From positions 1-13,705 of the forward strand of contig CAJUSS010000077.1 in NCBI GenBank assembly GCA_910588895.1: a stretch of DNA of 13,705 nt. Reading direction: 5' to 3'. Positions 1 to 6,022 of this stretch are shown here, one piece after another (the first letter of the stretch is position 1; every line of letters begins with the position of its first letter). Origin of the DNA: an uncultured Lachnospiraceae bacterium (GTDB lineage Bacteria; Bacillota; Clostridia; Lachnospirales; Lachnospiraceae). A model generated the notes under the pieces. The model was not told the origin of the DNA, did not search any database, and saw nothing but the letters and a program-made list of their open reading frames with translations. The translations under genes and the position numbers were made by a program.

Positions 1-2
1 GG

Positions 3-368
3 GAAACTTATGAATGCAGGGCATGCCGCAAAAACGGAACGCCTTATATGGAGAAGTCCCCGGTGCCCCATCCCCCGGTCATGCATTCCCTTGTGTCTGC
101 TTCCACGATCGCATGGCTCATCCATCAGAAGTTTGGACTGGGCATCCCATTATCCCGCAAGGAAAAGGAACTGGACGGCCTTTCCCCGGAGCAGAAGAAA
201 AAAGAACGGCTTGTTCGCGAGAGACCGCTTCTCTAGGGGAACTGTTCCATCAGCAACTCCTATGCGGAGAACTGTATCCGTCCGTTCGTGATCGGTATCT
301 TCATGATGGTCTCCTCCTTATCATTCATCTCAGATATGGATGATAAGGATCATACAGGATCCTTATAG
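3..368 (+). pseudogene. IS66-family transposase (TnpC) remnant
   Basis: In one frame the sequence reads through a Cys-x2-Cys finger (YECRACRKNGTP) typical of the IS66 zinc-finger domain. The start of the transposase core follows (HSLVSASTIAWLIHQKF, then GIPLSRKEKE). After an in-frame stop at 234-236, the same frame resumes at 249 with ISNSYAENCIRPFVIG, the conserved block near the C-terminus of IS66 transposases. The middle of the protein, several hundred residues in intact family members, is missing, and the real C-terminal tail is replaced by unrelated codons up to a stop at 366-368. The copy is therefore internally deleted, stop-bearing and inactive. Its 5' part lies outside the window. 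It marks past insertion activity at the edge of the accessory region. Family assignment is from recognised motifs; no terminal inverted repeats were found. Confidence 0.8.
315..349. repeat. 14-bp perfect-length hairpin in the IS66 tail
   Basis: Arms 315-328 and 336-349 pair over 14 positions with one G-T wobble around a 7-nt loop. No T-run follows on either strand, so it is not an obvious terminator. A second dyad, TAAATGCA (369-376) with TGCATTTA (398-405), lies just downstream. Both may be debris of a mobile-element end. Confidence 0.55.
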
Positions 369-446
369 TAAATGCAATGGGTAAGACGGATAGGGGGTGC
401 ATTTAATTTGGAGATTTACTTTTTCTCCCCTGATATCCTCCCATCA

Positions 447-474
447 TTGACATTTCCCCACAAAAGCGTAAAAT
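447..474 (+). promoter_or_regulatory. Promoter for the STAND-type ATPase gene
   Basis: TTGACA at 447-452 and TAAAAT at 469-474 are separated by 16 bp, which predicts a start near 481 and a leader of about 120 nt. The leader holds an 8-bp dyad, CGCCATCC (516-523) with GGATGGCG (549-556), that could fold in the transcript. There is no gene between the IS66 remnant and the ATPase. Confidence 0.6.
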
Positions 475-601
475 ATTTTATAAAGACGCATACATAGATC
501 TTACACCCAGAAGAACGCCATCCCGCCCTGACCGCTCCCTCCGATCTCGGATGGCGTGTCCTCTGACCAAAAGATAAAGCAGGAAAGGTGGTTCTGATAC
601 G

Positions 602-2680
602 ATGTCAAGATATGGATATGAAGGCCTGGTATCGCCAAAGGATAAGACCGGGATCGTCGATCTGGCGAGCAGCGGAGAGCTCCAGCTTTGCGGCACATCA
701 GGAGCGCAGATGGCGGCGAGGAGATTTTCTGAGTATGGTCTGATCTCTTTTTCCCGAGAGCAGCGATTCAAGAGCACGAACTACGCATTTCATTTTTTTA
801 AACCAGTTGAGAAACTGAAGCAGCTCTATAACCTGGGAGACGAGGTGCTGATCCTCTGCTGCAGCGACTCACTGGAGCGTTTTAAAAGCCGGACAAAGGA
901 TTTTATCGACTACCTTTTGTCTACACAGCAGGAGTTCAAGAACCGTTTGGATAAGGTCACCTGTTTTCTCATCGACAGCCAGGATGATATCGAGGAGATC
1001 ATCAAAGAAGACCGTATAAAGAACCCGGATTCCCGCCTTATCGTCCCGTTTTCTTATGAGGAACTCCAGCAGGGCTTGGATGATGAGATGCTGCAGGGAC
1101 GTCTGCGTACCTTTTTATATGAGCGTGATCTGTTTGGGATCGCATCGCCGTTAAAGGATGAGAACCTTTTCTTTGGGCGTGACCGGGCGGATCTGATCGC
1201 GGAGCTTTATGGGAAATACCGCCAGGGCGAGCATGGGGGATTGTTTGGCCTGCGCCGTATAGGGAAGACGTCGATCCTCAATCTGCTGCGTCTGCGGGTG
1301 GAGCAGAGCAATGGCGTGGTGGTCTATATGGATTGTACGAAATACCATCACAAGCGCTGGAATCTCTTTTTACAGCAGATCGTCCGGGAGATCTTTAAAA
1401 AGTATAGCAGTGGGGATGCGGACACGGTGCCATCTATCCCTTCGGGAGTCCTTCTCGATGAGGATCCTGCCAGGTACGAGGAGCAAAATGCCTCCATCAG
1501 CTTTGAGGAGGATCTGACCAGCCTTTACCATCATCTGGATGATACCCGTATCCTGCTCATCTTTGATGAGATCGAACAGATCGGCTATACGACGTCGCCG
1601 TCCGAGTATTGGCGCGATGGAAAGGACGCGCTGTTTTTCTGGCAGGCGATCCGATCGGTCTTTCAGACCAACAGCCGGCTGTTATCCTTTGTGATCACAG
1701 GTGTGAACCCTAAATGTGTGGAACTTGCTAAGATCGATGAGGTCGACAATCCGATATTTAGCAGCCTGACCCCGCAGTATATCACCTTGTTCGACTATAA
1801 AGATGTGAAGAGGATGGTCTCGGATATCGGTAAGTATGTGGGGCTGCGCTTTGAAGAGGAGATCTTTGCGGGGCTGACGAACGACTATGGCGGGCATCCA
1901 TTCCTGATCCGGCAGGTCTGTAGCCGGATCAATATGGAGGTTTTAGAAAGGGGAGAGATCAGGCCCTATACAGTGTCGAAGTTCAGCTATGAAAAGCATT
2001 CGGAGGAATATCGAGCCCAGATGATGAGTGTCATCGAGCAGATCTTGGGCGTCCTCCAGGATTTCTATCCGACAGAATATGAGCTTCTAAAGATCTTGGC
2101 GCTGGATGGCAGCGATGCCTTTGTCCGCCGTCTTACGCTTGGGGAGAGCACGGTGTCCCATCTGCTGGGCTATTGCCTGATCCAGAAGGCGGAGGGGGAT
2201 TATCATGTGCGGATCCGGTCGGTCTCCCAGTACCTGAAGGAAAAATATCATCATGAAAAGATCCTGGACTCCTGGAGCGAGAAGCGTACACGCATCAGCA
2301 TCCGGCGAAATGATATCGAGATCAAGCTGCGGGAGATCATCCGGACCCAATATGTCTGTAAATTTGGAGGTAAGGCAAAAGAGGAGCTGATCGCGCATTT
2401 AAAGGGCACCTGTAAGGATCCGACGCAGGAAAAGAAGATACGGGCATTGGATCTGAAGAGTGCGATGCAGGAGGTTTATTTTAACCAGCTGAAAGCGTTG
2501 ATCTGTAAAGATTGGAAAGATTATGCGAGCTTATTTGTTGATAAGGCAAAGTTCCAGAACTTTTTCGACCTGATCAACCAGTACCGAGCCGATGCGCATG
2601 CGAAGGAATTAGATGAAGAAGAGGAGGCTATGCTGAACATCGCGTTTCGTTATTTTGAAAAAGCGCTGCGGGACCTTTGA
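602..2680 (+). CDS. STAND/AAA-type ATPase with possible C-terminal HEPN-like domain
   Basis: This is a 692-residue protein. Residues 50-185 form an N-terminal domain I do not recognise. The ATPase core has a Walker A motif GLRRIGKT (216-223), Walker B ILLIFDE (317-323), a sensor-like VITG (364-367) and GGHPFLIRQ (430-438), a motif seen in STAND and ORC/Cdc6-like ATPases. A helical, winged-helix-like stretch spans about 485-550. Residues 570-692 are helical and charged, with N659, R662 and H666 in NQYRADAHAK followed by a long helix. This resembles HEPN nucleases, but the spacing is R-x3-H rather than the usual R-x4-6-H. A ribosome binding site (GGAAAGGTGG) sits about 10 nt before the ATG. STAND proteins often sense phage or stress, so a defence role is plausible, but that is inference. 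The ATPase call is firm; the C-terminal call is tentative. Confidence 0.75.
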   Translation: MSRYGYEGLVSPKDKTGIVDLASSGELQLCGTSGAQMAARRFSEYGLISFSREQRFKSTNYAFHFFKPVEKLKQLYNLGDEVLILCCSDSLERFKSRTKDFIDYLLSTQQEFKNRLDKVTCFLIDSQDDIEEIIKEDRIKNPDSRLIVPFSYEELQQGLDDEMLQGRLRTFLYERDLFGIASPLKDENLFFGRDRADLIAELYGKYRQGEHGGLFGLRRIGKTSILNLLRLRVEQSNGVVVYMDCTKYHHKRWNLFLQQIVREIFKKYSSGDADTVPSIPSGVLLDEDPARYEEQNASISFEEDLTSLYHHLDDTRILLIFDEIEQIGYTTSPSEYWRDGKDALFFWQAIRSVFQTNSRLLSFVITGVNPKCVELAKIDEVDNPIFSSLTPQYITLFDYKDVKRMVSDIGKYVGLRFEEEIFAGLTNDYGGHPFLIRQVCSRINMEVLERGEIRPYTVSKFSYEKHSEEYRAQMMSVIEQILGVLQDFYPTEYELLKILALDGSDAFVRRLTLGESTVSHLLGYCLIQKAEGDYHVRIRSVSQYLKEKYHHEKILDSWSEKRTRISIRRNDIEIKLREIIRTQYVCKFGGKAKEELIAHLKGTCKDPTQEKKIRALDLKSAMQEVYFNQLKALICKDWKDYASLFVDKAKFQNFFDLINQYRADAHAKELDEEEEAMLNIAFRYFEKALRDL

Positions 2681-2690
2681 TCGTAACCGG

Positions 2691-2792
2691 GCGGAGTTGA
2701 TCGCACATTGAAAGGACATCTGTAAGGGCCCGTCCCAAGAATGTATCTGTGCATGGATCCGCTTGTGGAGGACGGAGAGTGGGTGCCTTTGA
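2691..2792 (+). pseudogene. Decayed duplicate of the ATPase gene's 3' end
   Basis: Bases 2691-2740 match 2381-2430 inside the intact gene at 39 of 50 positions by hand alignment, without gaps. The translation keeps the pattern (KDICKGPSQE against KGTCKDPTQE). The remnant seems to end with CCTTTGA (2786-2792), the same bases that end the intact gene (2674-2680). The flank after it, CGTAACCG, also repeats after both. The block is therefore best read as an internally deleted copy of about 2381-2688. It has no start and several disruptions, and is not expected to make protein. Confidence 0.55.
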
Positions 2793-2814
2793 ACGTAACC
2801 GCTCAGATAGGTCT

Positions 2815-3106
2815 GCGCGGGGTCTGCCCCTTGGGCAGAGTCTATCCCTCGGGTATCCACCGCGCTGACCGTACGATATCATACCCCCTGGGTACATCGT
2901 GCCTTTTAGGTACATCGTGCCTTTTAGGTACATCGTGCCCTTTGGGCAAAACGCTGTGGCCGCAAGCATCCGGCCCATCGCATAGCGATCTCCAATGGCT
3001 GGATGCCGTACCCGTTCAGGGTATCGGAACGGATACCTTTGAACGTTACTATTCACATCCATGCCCCTTCCGCAGCGGACCTGTTGGCCAACCTGTGAAA
3101 AGTAAC
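2815..3106. repeat. Hairpin-dense tract with three 18-bp tandem repeats
   Basis: Within the 769-base gap between the two ATPase genes, short dyads follow one another. Pair positions are 2815-2820 with 2860-2865 (GCGCGG/CCGCGC), enclosing 2823-2829 with 2833-2839 (TCTGCCC/GGGCAGA). Then come 2873-2877 with 2896-2900, enclosing TACCC/GGGTA; 2937-2940 with 2944-2947; 2958-2962 with 2971-2975; 2977-2981 with 2985-2989; 3020-3025 with 3032-3037; and 3045-3057 with 3094-3106 (12 of 13). The unit GGTACATCGTGCCTTTTA occurs at 2891, 2909 and 2927, the third copy diverging. CCTTTGAAC recurs at 2786, 3036 and 3106. I see no convincing gene here on either strand. It could be structured RNA transcribed from the upstream gene, or decayed duplicated DNA. 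Confidence 0.5.
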
Positions 3107-3145
3107 CTTTGAACAAACATAAAGGAAGATTTTTACAAATGCAGA

Positions 3146-3174
3146 TTGACATTTTGACGGACATTTGCTAGAAT
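3146..3174 (+). promoter_or_regulatory. Near-consensus promoter of the orphan small RNA unit
   Basis: A perfect TTGACA (3146-3151) and TAGAAT (3169-3174) are separated by exactly 17 bp, giving a predicted start near 3181. No open reading frame with a ribosome binding site follows before the strong terminator at 3239-3268. Confidence 0.7.
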
Positions 3175-3180
3175 ATGATC

Positions 3181-3268
3181 ACAAGGAAAGTTTACCGCTG
3201 ACCGGTATGCGGTATAGAAATGGTCGGGTCGAAAGCCTAGTCCTTCGCCGTAAGGCGAGGGACTTTTT
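3181..3268 (+). ncRNA. Candidate small non-coding RNA, about 88 nt
   Basis: The unit is bounded by a near-consensus promoter and a strong intrinsic terminator, with no ribosome-bound open frame between. A hairpin can form from TACCGC (3193-3198) and GCGGTA (3209-3214). Its loop contains GACC (3200-3203), which can pair with GGTC (3222-3225), so an H-type pseudoknot is possible. The terminator hairpin makes the 3' end. I do not recognise a known riboswitch or RNA family. The downstream ATPase gene has a separate promoter, so this is unlikely to be a simple leader. An antitoxin-like RNA, a regulatory RNA or an attenuated leader remnant are all possible. Existence is inferred from the signals alone. 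Confidence 0.5.
3239..3268 (+). terminator. Strong intrinsic terminator
   Basis: An 11-bp stem (AGTCCTTCGCC at 3239-3249, GGCGAGGGACT at 3254-3264, one T-G wobble) closes a GTAA loop and runs into a five-T tract ending at 3268. The minus strand lacks a T-run after the stem, so it acts only on plus-strand transcripts. Confidence 0.85.
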
Positions 3269-3310
3269 CCATAGTCAGGGCAGAACGGATGAAAAAAGAG
3301 GATCTACGGG

Positions 3311-3390
3311 TCATCGTTTGATCGCCTCCCACGAAAAGCAAGATCAAACTTTGTGGATGATCAGAGATAGTTTGACATAGGATCAAAACT
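3311..3390. promoter_or_regulatory. Operator-like dyads before the DUF4143 gene
   Basis: GTTTGATC (3316-3323) pairs with GATCAAAC (3342-3349). The arms extend by TCATC (3311-3315) with GATGA (3356-3360) across a bulge. A second imperfect dyad, AGTTTGA (3369-3375) with TCAAAACT (3383-3390), ends two bases before the -35 box. The shared GATCAAA core beside the promoter suggests a repressor site, by inference only. Confidence 0.35.
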
Positions 3391-3391
3391 A

Positions 3392-3421
3392 TTGACGACA
3401 GTGTGGATCATATGCTATGCT
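3392..3421 (+). promoter_or_regulatory. Promoter for the DUF4143 ATPase gene
   Basis: TTGACG (3392-3397) and TATGCT (3416-3421) are 18 bp apart, just upstream of the gene, giving a short leader of about 22 nt. Confidence 0.5.
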
Positions 3422-3449
3422 TATGGCAGTATAAAATGAGGTGAAAGAT

Positions 3450-4757
3450 ATGCTGATCCAACGAGCGGGATACTTGAACTTTTTGATCGAATGGAAAGAG
3501 CAGCAGATCATCAAGGTGATCACCGGCATCCGGCGGTGCGGGAAATCCACTTTGTTTGAGTTATTCCAGGAGCATTTGCTGTCCTGTGGTGTGGCCCCAG
3601 AGCAGATCATTGCCATCAATTTCGAAGATGTGGACAACGAGCCGTTGTGCGGCTATAAAGAGCTGTACGAACATGTCAAAGGTCGGATGGTGCCTGGGAA
3701 GATGAATCATATCTTTCTGGACGAGATCCAACATGTCGCCCACTACGAGAAAGCGGTGGACAGTTTATTTGTCCAGAAAAATGCGGATGTCTACATCACT
3801 GGCTCCAACGCCTACTTTATGTCCGGGGAGCTGGCTACCCTGCTCTCTGGCCGTTATGTGGAGCTGAAAATGCTCCCCCTCTCCTTTGCGGAGTATGTCA
3901 GCGCCTTCACGGATCCAAGAAGTAACCTTCATGCGCCCGACAGCGGACGCACCACCACACAGAAAAGTCTGGCGGGCGCACTTGGCATACCTGAACACAT
4001 GCCGCCTATCCGGCGGCAGGACTTTCAAAGTAAAGAAGATCTGTACCGTGACTATATCTACAACAGCTCTTTTCCCTACACCGTCGGGCTGAGATCTAGA
4101 AAGCAGATCCACACCTATCTGGATGGCCTTTACAACACAGTCGTCCTGAATGATATTGTGGAACGCCGGCGCATCCAGGACCCAGCCATGTTGAAAAGTG
4201 TGATCCGTTTCCTGTTTGACAACATTGGAAATACCTGCTCGGCCAAGAAGATCGCGGATGCGATGACCAGCGCCGGGCGGAAGATCGCCAGCCGTACCGT
4301 GGAAAACTATCTGGAGGGCATCACGGACAGTCTGCTGATGTACAAGGTGGGCCGGTTCGACATTAAGGGCAAGGAGTATCTGCGGCTTTTGGATAAGTAC
4401 TATCTGGCAGATATCGGCCTGCGCTATTATCTATTGGGCACCCGCAATGTGGATCAGGGGCATATTTTGGAGAATGTCGTTTTTTTGGAGCTGCTGCGCC
4501 GGGGATATCAGGTATATATCGGGAAGATCGGTCCTGCCGAAGTAGATTTTGTGGCGCAAGACTGTGACGGCAATATCGAATATTACCAGGTAGCGTTGAC
4601 GGTACGGGAGGAGAGGACGCTGACCCGGGAGCTGGCGTCGCTGGACTCCATCCCAGATCACAACCCGAAGTATCTGCTGGTGATGGACAACGATCCGCCT
4701 GCCTCCCATAATGGGATCCGGCAGAAGTTTGTCCTAGATTGGCTGTTGGAAAAATAA
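3450..4757 (+). CDS. AAA_14/DUF4143 family ATP-binding protein
   Basis: This 435-residue protein has the standard layout of the family. The AAA domain has Walker A GIRRCGKS (26-33), Walker B IFLDE (88-92), sensor YITGSNA (115-121) and the signature GRYVELKMLPLSFAEY (134-149). The C-terminal DUF4143 domain carries the PD-(D/E)XK-like pattern ENVVFLELLRRGYQV, then EVDF (364-367) and YQVAL. In the family this resembles a nuclease fold, but activity is generally unproven and the last position here is Gln rather than Glu. I chose ATG 3450 because AGGTGA (3439-3444) sits at the right distance; a GTG at 3441 would overlap that site. The gene has its own promoter and sits in the accessory region. Such genes are abundant, often orphan, and of unknown function. 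Confidence 0.85.
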   Translation: MLIQRAGYLNFLIEWKEQQIIKVITGIRRCGKSTLFELFQEHLLSCGVAPEQIIAINFEDVDNEPLCGYKELYEHVKGRMVPGKMNHIFLDEIQHVAHYEKAVDSLFVQKNADVYITGSNAYFMSGELATLLSGRYVELKMLPLSFAEYVSAFTDPRSNLHAPDSGRTTTQKSLAGALGIPEHMPPIRRQDFQSKEDLYRDYIYNSSFPYTVGLRSRKQIHTYLDGLYNTVVLNDIVERRRIQDPAMLKSVIRFLFDNIGNTCSAKKIADAMTSAGRKIASRTVENYLEGITDSLLMYKVGRFDIKGKEYLRLLDKYYLADIGLRYYLLGTRNVDQGHILENVVFLELLRRGYQVYIGKIGPAEVDFVAQDCDGNIEYYQVALTVREERTLTRELASLDSIPDHNPKYLLVMDNDPPASHNGIRQKFVLDWLLEK

Positions 4758-4769
4758 AGCTATATTCTC

Positions 4770-4798
4770 TTGCAAATACAGGTATCTTATGGTAGGAT
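4770..4798 (+). promoter_or_regulatory. Promoter of the walJ operon
   Basis: TTGCAA (4770-4775) and TAGGAT (4793-4798) are separated by 17 bp, in the 94-bp gap after the DUF4143 gene. The predicted start is near 4805. It would serve the five-gene run to 9476. Confidence 0.5.
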
Positions 4799-4851
4799 AG
4801 TCCGGTCATCAGTTTACAGAAGATCGATAGCAGAGGGCAGGGACATTAAGG

Positions 4852-5649
4852 ATGAGATTTGTGAGCATCGCCAGCGGCAGCAGCGGCAATTGTATCTATA
4901 TCGGTTCGGAAAGGACCCATATCCTGGTCGATGCGGGGATCAGCAACAAGCGGATCGAGCAGGGGCTGAACGAGATCGGGGTGAAGGGGAGCGAGTTGGA
5001 TGGGATCTTCATCACCCATGAACATTCGGACCATATCAAGGGTTTGGGCGTGTTCACCAGGAAGCATCCGGTGCCTGTCTTTGGTACAAAGGCCACATTA
5101 GAGGAGATCGGGGCGAACACATCGTTAGGAGAGTACCCCAAGGGGCTTTTAAGACCGGTCCTCCCGGACGTGGACTTTGCCATAGGTGATCTTAAGGTGA
5201 AGCCCTTCCATATCGATCACGATGCAGCCGATCCGGTGGCCTATCGGGTACAGGATGGGAGGAGCTCTGTGGCGGTAGCTACCGATATGGGGCATTTTGA
5301 CCAGTATATCATCGACCATCTCTTAGAGCTGGATGCCCTGCTGATCGAGTCGAACCATGATGTGCGGATGCTGGAGGCCGGTCCTTATCCTTATTATCTG
5401 AAGAGGAGGATCTTAGGGGACCACGGCCATCTGTCCAATGAATCCTGCGGCAGGCTGCTGAGCTGTATCCTCCACGATCAGCTGAAGAAGGTTTTTTTGG
5501 GCCATCTGAGCAAGGAAAATAATTATGAAGAGCTGGCCTATGAGACGGTCTGTCTGGAGATCGCCCAGGGGGACAATCCCTACGGCGCCAAGGACTTCTC
5601 GATCGCTGTGGCAGGCCGGGACAGGATGTCGGAGATCGTGACGGTCTGA
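4852..5649 (+). CDS. walJ: WalJ/YycJ-type metallo-beta-lactamase-fold hydrolase
   Basis: This 265-residue protein begins with MRFVSIASGSSGNC, typical of the WalJ/YycJ family, and has the metal-binding motif THEHSDH at 55-61. Further expected metal and active-site residues occur in HIDHDA, ATDMGHF, ESNHD and GHLSNE. Length matches the family (about 260). Members bind two metal ions and act as DNA-processing hydrolases; a 5'-to-3' exonuclease role linked to mutation avoidance has been reported in Bacillus. In many Firmicutes the gene is next to walKR, but not here: the next genes are the UPF0237/UPF0210 pair. AGGGA at 4839-4843, 8 nt before the ATG, is the likely ribosome binding site. It is cytoplasmic, with no signal peptide. 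Confidence 0.87.
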   Translation: MRFVSIASGSSGNCIYIGSERTHILVDAGISNKRIEQGLNEIGVKGSELDGIFITHEHSDHIKGLGVFTRKHPVPVFGTKATLEEIGANTSLGEYPKGLLRPVLPDVDFAIGDLKVKPFHIDHDAADPVAYRVQDGRSSVAVATDMGHFDQYIIDHLLELDALLIESNHDVRMLEAGPYPYYLKRRILGDHGHLSNESCGRLLSCILHDQLKKVFLGHLSKENNYEELAYETVCLEIAQGDNPYGAKDFSIAVAGRDRMSEIVTV

Positions 5650-5658
5650 GAGAGGCCG

Positions 5659-5704
5659 GAGACGATAAGAGCAGAGACGATAAGAGCAAAGGTGATAAGG
5701 AGTA
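5659..5704 (+). repeat. 15-bp tandem repeat that supplies a ribosome binding site
   Basis: GAGACGATAAGAGCA occurs exactly at 5659-5673 and 5674-5688. A third, diverged unit (5689-5704) contains AAGGAG (5697-5702), the ribosome binding site of the next gene. Confidence 0.7.
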
Positions 5705-5709
5705 AGGAC

Positions 5710-5982
5710 ATGGATAAGGTCATCATTACCGTAGTTGGAAAAGATACAGTGGGGATCATCGCAAAGGTATGCACATATCTGGCGGAGACAGGCGTGAACA
5801 TCCTGGACATCTCCCAGACGATCGTGCAGGATTATTTTAATATGATGATGATCGCCGATATCGCGAAGGCCACAAAACCCTTCGAGGAGATCTCTGGCGG
5901 TCTGGAGACGATCGGGGAGTCGATCGGCGTTAAGGTCAAATGCCAGAGAGAAGCGATATTTACCAAGATGCACCGGATATAG
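5710..5982 (+). CDS. UPF0237 family ACT-domain protein
   Basis: This is a single 90-residue ACT domain: DKVIITVVGKDTVGIIAKV opens the first strand and helix, followed by TGVNILDISQTIVQDYFNMMM. ACT domains bind small ligands, often amino acids, and control partner proteins; the ligand here is unknown. I chose ATG 5710 because AAGGAG lies 7 nt upstream; an in-frame GTG at 5692 would overlap that site. Length fits UPF0237 proteins (about 90). The gene is followed after 40 bp by the UPF0210 gene. The two are a conserved pair in Firmicutes, which suggests the ACT protein regulates or binds the UPF0210 protein (inference). Confidence 0.88.
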   Translation: MDKVIITVVGKDTVGIIAKVCTYLAETGVNILDISQTIVQDYFNMMMIADIAKATKPFEEISGGLETIGESIGVKVKCQREAIFTKMHRI

Positions 5983-6022
5983 CACAGTCTAAGTCGACGA
6001 GAGAACGAGCAAGAGGACAGAT

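Noticed and set aside
2815..2865. Cloverleaf-like fold resembling a tRNA
   Set aside because: It is only 51 nt, with no anticodon arm of proper size, T-loop consensus or CCA end.
2891..2944. CRISPR array
   Set aside because: Units are contiguous 18-mers with no spacers, and no cas genes are present.
2741..3112. A 123-codon plus-strand open frame in the same tract
   Set aside because: It runs through the relic and tandem repeats, has no ribosome binding site, and its repeats (LGTSCLLGTSC) come directly from the 18-bp unit.
2628..3164. A 178-codon open frame on the minus strand through the hairpin tract
   Set aside because: It overlaps the 3' end of the ATPase gene, its composition is repeat-derived (KGTMYLKGTMYL), and no start signal or known domain is visible.
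3441..3449. GTG start for the DUF4143 gene
   Set aside because: The GTG overlaps AGGTGA, the best ribosome binding site, which is well placed for ATG 3450.
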